51,029 nt of DNA from Acidobacteriota bacterium (GTDB lineage Bacteria; Acidobacteriota; Blastocatellia; RBC074), in the NCBI GenBank assembly GCA_016789605.1, contig JAEUQO010000022.1, positions 1 to 51,029 on the forward strand, given 5' to 3'. The position numbers and the translations under genes are program-made. The notes beneath the pieces are model-generated. The model ran no database searches. It worked only from the letters and a program-made list of their open reading frames with translations, and had not been told where the DNA came from. This document shows, in pieces, positions 44,166-51,029 of the stretch (its first letter is position 1; every line of letters starts with the position of its first letter).

Positions 44166-46579
44166 TGATTCCTCAGCATCAAACCACCACTCGCCTGTTT
44201 TGCTTCGGCACATTACTCAGTCTGTTCATTCTGCTGGCGCTTTGCTGGCCCGTCTGGCACAGCCGCGCGCAATCGGGTGTGCTGATTCCTGTCACGCTGA
44301 AAAACGAACCTGATCCGTCGGTGCTTTCGTTGCCGGTGATGAAAGTGGATGTGCGCATTGATAACCAGCACGCGCAAGTGCGTGTGCTGCAAATTTTCAA
44401 CAACCACACGCCGCAAATTCTCGAAGGCAAATATCTGTTTGCTTTGCCGCTGCAAGGTTCGCTGGCTGACTTTGCGGTGTGGGATGGCGATTTGCGGCTG
44501 CCGGGCGTGATTCTGGAAAAGCGGCGAGCCAACCAGCTTTATTCAGAAATCAAAGCGCAAGTCACCGATCCGGGTTTGTTGCAACAAGACGACGAACACG
44601 GCGGCAACACAGCATTCTCGGCCAAGGTTTTCCCGATTCCGGCGTATGGCACAAAGCGAGTCGAGTTGGAATATACCGAAATGCTGCCCGTCGAAAATCT
44701 GGCGTCGCGGTTTAGCTTTCCCTTGAAACCTTCGTTTGGCCCGGCGCAACGCGTCGGTGAATTGCACCTGAATATACAAATTCTGAGCGATACGTCGCTG
44801 TCGCCGTTGGAGCTGTATTCGTCGGCCTATCCGTTACAAGCGACCAAAACCGAAGCGAATGCCCTGGCCTATGAATTTCACGGGCGCAATGTCGAACTGA
44901 AAGAAGACCTGGCTTTTTCTTACAAACTCAATGTGCCACAAAGCGCGCTGGCCTGGATTGCGCATCGCGCGCCCGAACGCATTTCGGCATATGACCTGCG
45001 CGATCCGGCGTTGGCCGTGCGCAACCCGGATGGGTATTTTGAAGCGCGCGCCATTTTTAACGAAGGCCTCAACGCCGCAGCACAGGCGCAGCCGGTTGCG
45101 CCGCGCAATGTGTTGTTGCTGCTTGATACGTCGCTTTCGATGCACGGTGAAAAACTGGCGCGCGCAGTCGAGGCGCTGGATTTCACGTTGCATAGTTTGC
45201 AACCACAGGATCAGTTCAATCTGGTGTTGTTCAATGATCAGGTGACGCCGCTCGTGCCTGCTCCGGTGCCCGCCACTGCCGCAAACGTTGAACGCGCGCT
45301 GACGTTTGTCAAAAGCGCGCTGTTATCGGGCGGCACCGACCTCAATCAGGCGTTGCTCAAAGCCGTTGAATTGGCTGCCGCATTTCCCGCGGGCGAACAC
45401 AGCATCGTGCTGATTTCTGACGCCAATCCGACGCGCCGCACGATCAACTTCAAACGCATCACGCAAGCGTTTGACCAGGCCAACGACGCCGACCGCACAC
45501 CAAAAACACGGCTTTTCGCCTTGGCGTTGGGCGAAAACGCCAATCGCGATTTGTTGGCGGAACTGACGCGCAAATGCCGTGGCTATGTCGCCCAGGCGCG
45601 CGAAACCGAAGACATCCTGCCGCAAATGCGCATCTTGTTTGCTCGCCTCGGACGCCCCAGTCTGGACAGTTTGCAATTGGTGACAACCGAACCCGCCAAT
45701 TTTTACCACGTCTATCCCAATCGCGAATTGCACAGTTTTGACGGCGCCAGTTTTGCATTTGTCGGGCGCTACAAAAAGCCTGCGCGCGAGGTCGCGGTCA
45801 GCGTGCAAGGACAATCTGGTACGCAACGACTGAATCTGGCGCGCCGGGTTGCGTTGCCGGAACTGGAACCGGCACACGAACACTTGCCGCGCGTTTGGGC
45901 GCGCGCGCGGGTTGACGCCTTGCTTTATGAAATGAATGTAAACGGCGAACGCGAAGATTACATTTCAGAGATCATCCGTTTGTCACAGAAATACAAATTC
46001 GTAACACCGTACACCGCCTTTCTCACGGCGCCGCGTTCGCTGTTGCGTCCGCGCGTCATTCAACCCGGCGATCCGGTGATTCGCGTCAAAACCGATCCTA
46101 CGATCAAAGAAGTGTTTGCCGTCTTGCCGTTTGGCGAAACCTTGCCGTTGAAATTCCTGCCCGCCGAAGGCGTGTGGGAAACGCGCTTTCTCGCGCCTGC
46201 CTGGATGCCGGATGGTTCGTACCGCTGTCGGCTCTTGCTGACTGATCGTCAGGGACGCGGTTATCAGGAAGAGAAAAGTTTTGTGGTGGATAGCCATCCG
46301 CCCAAGCTGGCGGCGCGCGTGCAAACGCAAACCGTGCGCGGCGGCGAAGAGTTGTTTCTGCGCGTGACCGCCGACCGCGACACGATGCGGCTGGTGGCCA
46401 GAATGTATGGCGCGCCACCCGTGGAACTGGTGTGGTCGGAGAAAGAAAAAGCCAATATCGGCAAATTGCGTGTGCCCGCCGGATTGGCCGCCGGACAATA
46501 TCTGGTGACCGTTTCGGCAGAAGATTTCGCGCATAACCAGGCCAGCACCGAAGTGCCCGTCACAGTCATCGGACGGTAA
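44162..46579 (+). CDS. Secreted VIT and von Willebrand factor A domain protein
   Basis: The 805-residue protein starts at ATG 44162 (ATGA overlap); the longer frame upstream is not supported. It has a signal peptide/membrane start (about 11-36), a VIT domain (about 50-175, YLFALPLQGSLADF and EYTEMLP), and a VWA domain (about 316-490) with the MIDAS motif DTSLSM at 322-327 and GGTDLNQALLKA. The C-terminal third contains beta-rich segments (GDPVIRVKTDPTIKEVFAVL, VTADRDTMRLVARMYGAP), perhaps Ig-like. VIT-VWA proteins bind partners through a metal site. It precedes the TPR gene by 19 bases. Confidence 0.9.
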   Translation: MMIPQHQTTTRLFCFGTLLSLFILLALCWPVWHSRAQSGVLIPVTLKNEPDPSVLSLPVMKVDVRIDNQHAQVRVLQIFNNHTPQILEGKYLFALPLQGSLADFAVWDGDLRLPGVILEKRRANQLYSEIKAQVTDPGLLQQDDEHGGNTAFSAKVFPIPAYGTKRVELEYTEMLPVENLASRFSFPLKPSFGPAQRVGELHLNIQILSDTSLSPLELYSSAYPLQATKTEANALAYEFHGRNVELKEDLAFSYKLNVPQSALAWIAHRAPERISAYDLRDPALAVRNPDGYFEARAIFNEGLNAAAQAQPVAPRNVLLLLDTSLSMHGEKLARAVEALDFTLHSLQPQDQFNLVLFNDQVTPLVPAPVPATAANVERALTFVKSALLSGGTDLNQALLKAVELAAAFPAGEHSIVLISDANPTRRTINFKRITQAFDQANDADRTPKTRLFALALGENANRDLLAELTRKCRGYVAQARETEDILPQMRILFARLGRPSLDSLQLVTTEPANFYHVYPNRELHSFDGASFAFVGRYKKPAREVAVSVQGQSGTQRLNLARRVALPELEPAHEHLPRVWARARVDALLYEMNVNGEREDYISEIIRLSQKYKFVTPYTAFLTAPRSLLRPRVIQPGDPVIRVKTDPTIKEVFAVLPFGETLPLKFLPAEGVWETRFLAPAWMPDGSYRCRLLLTDRQGRGYQEEKSFVVDSHPPKLAARVQTQTVRGGEELFLRVTADRDTMRLVARMYGAPPVELVWSEKEKANIGKLRVPAGLAAGQYLVTVSAEDFAHNQASTEVPVTVIGR

Positions 46580-46598
46580 GTTCGCGAAGGAGGAACGC

Positions 46599-49500
46599 AT
46601 GAAACGCCGTAACAAAAATGAAGACCGCCGTCATTGGGTGCGTTGGGCTGTGTTGTTGGTGCTTGTGGCAGCAGTGGGGCTGACGACGATCACGCCGTCT
46701 TCGGCAACCAGCGCAGAGACAAACTCCAGGTCAGCCGCCGAGCAGCGCGCCGCGCAAATCGAAGCCGCACTCTTTACCCGCACGGAATTTTTCGGCGCAC
46801 AGGCAATTGTGCCTTATCCGACGGCGGAAGCGCGCCAGCGTTTGGCCGAAGTGCAACGCCAACATCCACAGGCCAGCGACGTTTGCTTGAAGCTGGCTGA
46901 GCTGGACGAAAAACTGGGCCAGGCAGATGTGGCGCAAAAAGAATTGTTGCGTTACGTCGAACTGGAAAAAAACAGCCTGACGGCTTTGGGTGTACTAGCG
47001 GATTTCTATCAACGCCACGCGCGCTTTGCCGAAGAAGCCGCCATCCGTGAACAGATAATCAGCGCTGCGCCAGTGGCAGCACGCGCACAGATTTTGCAGC
47101 AATTGATCGCATTGGCGCGCCGCCACCGGTTGGAAAAATATCAGCGCGCGGAATTCTTTCAGCGCCTGATTGCCTCAGACCCGCAGGCGTTTGAAGTGGT
47201 CAAACAGTTTTTGACGCACTTGCTGGAAGAAGGCGATTCCCAGGAAGTATTGCGCGCAGTGCGCCGTTACCAACCGTCATTTCCCGAAGAGCGCGAATAC
47301 TTTCTCCAGCTTGAAGTCGCTACGCTGGTCAAGCTTGGGCGTGTACGCGAAGCCGAGTCTGTTTACGTCAAAGCCTTTGATCCGTTTTGGTCTGACGATC
47401 AGGTGCGCAGTTTTTATTACGACTTTCTCAGCGCCAACGAGCGATTACGCGCCTATGGGCAGGAACTCAAAACGGCGTTTCGCCGCAACCCTACGGACTT
47501 TGGCGTCGCAGTGCGGCTGTTCCATTACCTGCGCCACGATTACGGCATGGATTACCAAGCCAGCGATGACAAGGTGACGAGCATTTTGGTGGAGCTCGAA
47601 CAGGCGCGTGAACGGCGCGGCGTGAAATGGACAAATGAAGAACTGGCGACAGCGGCCCGCATTTTGTTGGCGAATAACAACGCAGAATTGGCGACACGGT
47701 ACCTGTATACGTTGGCGCAACAAGGTGGTTTGGCGCGCGGCCACGAATTGCGCGCGCAAGTGTTGTATCAGTTGTTTGAAGTGTTGCTCGATGCTGGCAA
47801 TGAACGCACGCCGCTGACGGCAGGTGATCTGAAATTTTACCAGGATGTCGCGACTGCCGATCCGCATCCGGGCATGTTGGGCGGTGTGTTGTCGTTGGTG
47901 CTGGCCGACGCCAATCCGCGCAGCCAGTTTGAGCAAGTGGAAGAAGAAGCCGTCGCGCATTTCAATCGCGCTGCCGCCTTTCGGCTGTTTACCGTTTACA
48001 AACAAGAGTATCCGACATCGCCGCAACTGGCGCAGATGTATCTGGATTTGATCCGGCTTTACACCGCCAGCGGCGAAGAGGCAATTGCCGCTCCGTTGCT
48101 GGCCGAGTTTGAACAGCGTTACCGTGACGCGCCGCAATTTCCTGCCGTCGCACTCAAACTCGCTGACTGTTACGTCCGGCGCAATGATTACGAAAAGGAA
48201 CGTGCGCTCTATCAGCGCCTGCTCGACTATTTCGGCCAACGACGCGACCAGGAACATCCGCTTGTGCCTGCACAAGCAGAGCTGGAAGAGCTGACCGTGC
48301 AGAAACCGGCGCTGGTCAGTTATCCGCCTTCGTCAAATGCGGGTATACGCCAGAATGACGGCAGCGAGGCAGACGATCCTTACGGGCGCATTGTGCGCTT
48401 TCGCCCGTTGGCTTTATCCGCAGAGCCGCACACTGACGCTGAAGAGATTGACTATGCCAGCATCCTCAGCCGGTATGTCGCATCGCTGGCGCGCGAAAAT
48501 CGCGCGGCAGACATCCTGACGCTGTATGGCAACGAAATTCGCAAGTATCCCCAGGAACAGGGATTGTATGAACAGTTGTTGCAATGGCTGGGACAGACCA
48601 ATTTGCTCGAAGAGCAGTTGCGTGTTTATCAGGACGCGTACAAACGATTCCCGGGCAATGTCTGGACTGATCGGTTGGCCCGTTGGTATTTGCGGCGCGA
48701 ACGGCGACAGGAATTTGCCCGGCTGTCGGAAGAGGTGTTGCAACGTCTGAATGAGCAAGAGTTGCACGCGTATCTGACCAAATTCAGCGGCAACGGCGAG
48801 CGACAAGCGGCGTCCGAGTTTGACCGCAATCTGTATCTCAGCTTTTACACGCTGGCGCATCAGCGCTTTCCGCACAATCAAAGCTTTGTGCAAGGCCTGC
48901 TCAACTACTACGCCAATCACAAACAGTGGGACAACTGGCGGCGGTTGCTGGCCGAATACTATTTCGCAGCAAAAGCCATCCGCGAACAGTTTTTGCGCGA
49001 ACTGGCCAGTCAAGGAAAGCTGCGTGAAGCGTTGCAAACCGCCCAGACAAAAGATGGATTGCCGTATCGGTTGTTTCGCGCTGATGCCGCCGCCTGGCTT
49101 TCGCAATACGAAGACGCCGTCGCCGCCTATCGTGAACTTAACCGGCTTTATCCGAATACGCCGGAATTTGCTGAGCGGCTGATTTCTTTTACGCGTTCGT
49201 TTGGGCAAAAAGAATTGCCCGCGTTGCAAGAAGCCGCGCAAACGCAACAAGCGCTGGCTGATGCGTTGCCTGCATCTGACGTCTATCGCACAACCGCAGG
49301 AGAGTTACAGGCAGAACTGGGCGATTACCGGCGCGCGGCTGTGCACTGGGAACAGTTGCTCAAACTCGGCGCAGGCGACGCCGAAGTGTATCTGAATACG
49401 GCAACCGTCTATTGGGATTACTTCCAGTACGAAGATGCGCTGCGCGTGTTGCGTGCATTGCGGCGGCAAAAAGGCGACGCCGCGTTGCACGCCTTTCAAA

Positions 49501-51029
49501 TTGCGGCCTTGCTTGAAACGCAGCACAAACGCGCAGAAGCGCTGGCCGAATACGTCAAAGCCTTGCCCGAAGATGCGCCGGATTCATGGCGTGCGCGGCA
49601 ACGATTGCAAACCCTGTTGAAACGCGAAGGCGTGCCCGCACAATTGCACGCGGCATTTCAGCGTGAGCTGGGCCGTGCCAGCGACCGTGAAGCCTTGGCG
49701 CTCGGTTATGTTTCGTTGCTTGACGGCGTAGAACGCTGGCCAGATGCCGCCGCTGTGTTGCGTCGTGAAATCGTTCGTAGTCGTTCGCAGGAGTTTCTTG
49801 ATACGGCACGCGATCTCTTTCGCGAACACGAAGACGAAGCTGGCGAAGTGGCGACCTTGAGCCAATTGACGCGTGCGGCCAAAAACTTCCGGTTTGCCAT
49901 TTCGTATCAGTTGCAGTTGGCTGAACACGCGGCCAAGCACGGACAGAAAGATGCCGCCGCAAGCATCCTCAACCAGCTTGTCCAACGCTTCCCCACAAAT
50001 TACGGCGTGCTGACTGAAACGGCGGATTTTTACTGGCGCTTGGGCAAACGTCAGCAAGCGGCGCAGTTGCTGGCGCAAAGCGCGACGCGCAGCCGGGGAC
50101 GCTTTCATTATCTATTTGCGCGCAAACTGGCGGCGCGTCAGCTTGAGATGGGGCAAATGGCGGCGGCAGAAACCGGATTGCAAAAACTCTATCGCGAAAA
50201 CCCGCGCAACCTGGATGTGTTTCAGGAACTGACGCGCTTGTATGTCAAAACCGGGCGACCAGACGCATTGCGCGCGCGTTATCGCGAAACGATTCAGGCG
50301 CTCAAACAAACCAATCTTGACCGCAACGAAATCCGCGACCAGATCGAACAACTGCGCGCACAGGTGATCGAAGCCTTTACGCAATTGCACGATTACCCGG
50401 CAGCCGTCGAACAGCACATCGAGATCATCAACCGCGACCCCGATGATCAGGAAAGTCTCAACGCGGCCATTCAATACGCCAAACGTTATGGCGGCGCAGA
50501 GACATTGCTGGCTTACTACACAAAAACCTCCGCCGAGGCATACAAGGATTATCGCTGGAATTTGGTGCTGGCGCGGATTTACGACGCCAAAAACGATTGG
50601 AACAATGCCGCGCAACAATTGCGCAAAGCCTTAACCAATCAGCCTGAAATGGTCGAGCTGCACAGCGAATTGGCGGATGTCAGCCTGAAAGCGCACGATT
50701 TCAACGTCGCCATTGAAGCGCTGAAGCAGGCTTGCACGCTGACCAATGATGACCCGCAACAACTAAAACGGCTGGCCGACGCGTATGACAAAGCCGGGCG
50801 AAAACGTGATGCCGACGCCGTGCGCGCCAAACTGCCGGTCGAAAAACCGCGCAGCGAAACCGTTGCCGATCAGTTTCGCGCCGCAGAAGCGCTGGCACGC
50901 ACCGAGCGCGAAAAAGCCGTTGAAACCTATCGCAAAGCCTTCGCCGAATTTGAGCGCGACATTTACAAACACGAACTGCGCGCGCACGAGTTGACGCTTT
51001 ACGTCGAAACATTGCGCACGGTCGAGCCT
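46599..51029 (+). CDS. Giant TPR-repeat membrane-anchored protein, partial at right edge
   Basis: From ATG 46599 (AAGGAGGAA upstream) the frame stays open for 1,477 codons to the window's end, so the protein is over 1,470 residues. It begins with a positively charged tail and one membrane helix (about 15-33, AVLLVLVAAVGLTTI). The rest reads as TPR-type helical repeats, for example DVCLKLAELDEKLGQADVAQKELL, YLNTATVYWDYFQYEDALRVL and QYAKRYGGAETLLAYY. No enzyme motif is visible. Such proteins usually serve as scaffolds. It is the third gene of the operon, after the propeller and VIT-VWA genes; its stop and any further genes lie beyond the window. Confidence 0.9.
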   Translation, partial: MKRRNKNEDRRHWVRWAVLLVLVAAVGLTTITPSSATSAETNSRSAAEQRAAQIEAALFTRTEFFGAQAIVPYPTAEARQRLAEVQRQHPQASDVCLKLAELDEKLGQADVAQKELLRYVELEKNSLTALGVLADFYQRHARFAEEAAIREQIISAAPVAARAQILQQLIALARRHRLEKYQRAEFFQRLIASDPQAFEVVKQFLTHLLEEGDSQEVLRAVRRYQPSFPEEREYFLQLEVATLVKLGRVREAESVYVKAFDPFWSDDQVRSFYYDFLSANERLRAYGQELKTAFRRNPTDFGVAVRLFHYLRHDYGMDYQASDDKVTSILVELEQARERRGVKWTNEELATAARILLANNNAELATRYLYTLAQQGGLARGHELRAQVLYQLFEVLLDAGNERTPLTAGDLKFYQDVATADPHPGMLGGVLSLVLADANPRSQFEQVEEEAVAHFNRAAAFRLFTVYKQEYPTSPQLAQMYLDLIRLYTASGEEAIAAPLLAEFEQRYRDAPQFPAVALKLADCYVRRNDYEKERALYQRLLDYFGQRRDQEHPLVPAQAELEELTVQKPALVSYPPSSNAGIRQNDGSEADDPYGRIVRFRPLALSAEPHTDAEEIDYASILSRYVASLARENRAADILTLYGNEIRKYPQEQGLYEQLLQWLGQTNLLEEQLRVYQDAYKRFPGNVWTDRLARWYLRRERRQEFARLSEEVLQRLNEQELHAYLTKFSGNGERQAASEFDRNLYLSFYTLAHQRFPHNQSFVQGLLNYYANHKQWDNWRRLLAEYYFAAKAIREQFLRELASQGKLREALQTAQTKDGLPYRLFRADAAAWLSQYEDAVAAYRELNRLYPNTPEFAERLISFTRSFGQKELPALQEAAQTQQALADALPASDVYRTTAGELQAELGDYRRAAVHWEQLLKLGAGDAEVYLNTATVYWDYFQYEDALRVLRALRRQKGDAALHAFQIAALLETQHKRAEALAEYVKALPEDAPDSWRARQRLQTLLKREGVPAQLHAAFQRELGRASDREALALGYVSLLDGVERWPDAAAVLRREIVRSRSQEFLDTARDLFREHEDEAGEVATLSQLTRAAKNFRFAISYQLQLAEHAAKHGQKDAAASILNQLVQRFPTNYGVLTETADFYWRLGKRQQAAQLLAQSATRSRGRFHYLFARKLAARQLEMGQMAAAETGLQKLYRENPRNLDVFQELTRLYVKTGRPDALRARYRETIQALKQTNLDRNEIRDQIEQLRAQVIEAFTQLHDYPAAVEQHIEIINRDPDDQESLNAAIQYAKRYGGAETLLAYYTKTSAEAYKDYRWNLVLARIYDAKNDWNNAAQQLRKALTNQPEMVELHSELADVSLKAHDFNVAIEALKQACTLTNDDPQQLKRLADAYDKAGRKRDADAVRAKLPVEKPRSETVADQFRAAEALARTEREKAVETYRKAFAEFERDIYKHELRAHELTLYVETLRTVEP

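Overview
The window looks like a chromosomal segment of an Acidobacteriota member, probably class Blastocatellia. This is an inference from gene content and style: a winged-helix/TolB-propeller regulator, several secreted S41, amidohydrolase, CBM9 and YHS proteins with Sec signal peptides, an ECF42 sigma factor with DGPF/YCII partners, a VIT-VWA protein next to a giant TPR protein, and moderately high GC with GCG/CGC-rich codons. No rRNA, tRNA, CRISPR array, phage or intact IS was found. The left edge holds the start of a possible zinc-ribbon (perhaps transposase) ORF on the minus strand.

Layout. 0.3-6.3 kb, minus: a five-gene run in the order M20 peptidase, HD phosphohydrolase, TonB-C protein, S41 protease whose catalytic Lys is replaced, and a Ycf48/BNR propeller. 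6.6-10.1 kb, plus: a secreted repeat protein, a terminator, RNase III and a GT-C-like membrane protein. 10.2-16.6 kb, minus: amidohydrolase, CDF metal exporter, FmdE-like protein, NamZ (DUF1343) muramidase, a small membrane protein, a VOC protein and a CBM9-like protein. 16.7-20.4 kb, plus: ApbE and RraA-like aldolase (ATGA overlap), then two overlapping envelope genes, ending in a strong 16-bp hairpin. 20.5-24.6 kb, minus: a YCII(DGPF), ECF42 sigma, YHS protein, VOC, tandem YCII cluster with a promoter that fits the ECF42 motif. 24.8-25.9 kb, plus: secreted amidohydrolase. 26.0-29.2 kb: a divergent pair, retropepsin-like protease and winged-helix/propeller regulator. 29.2-33.2 kb, plus: a tight DinB, LamG-like, DUF434, uvrB run. 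33.4-37.8 kb, plus: ETF-quinone oxidoreductase, a small conserved protein and DsbD. 37.9-39.7 kb, minus: MFS exporter and a small conserved protein behind a 33-bp palindrome.

The one long non-coding stretch, 39.8-40.7 kb, holds that palindrome, a relic of a group II (IIC-like) intron domain I on the minus strand, a terminator hairpin just upstream of the relic, and a doubtful 65-codon ORF. An aldo/keto reductase (minus) follows.

The right end, 42.1-51.0 kb, plus, is a coupled three-gene operon: a membrane-anchored two-component-type propeller, a VIT-VWA protein and a TPR protein of more than 1,470 residues that runs off the window. This operon and the extended ECF42 cluster are the best candidates for poorly described systems. 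Coordinates and motifs were read by eye and family names are from memory; no search was run.
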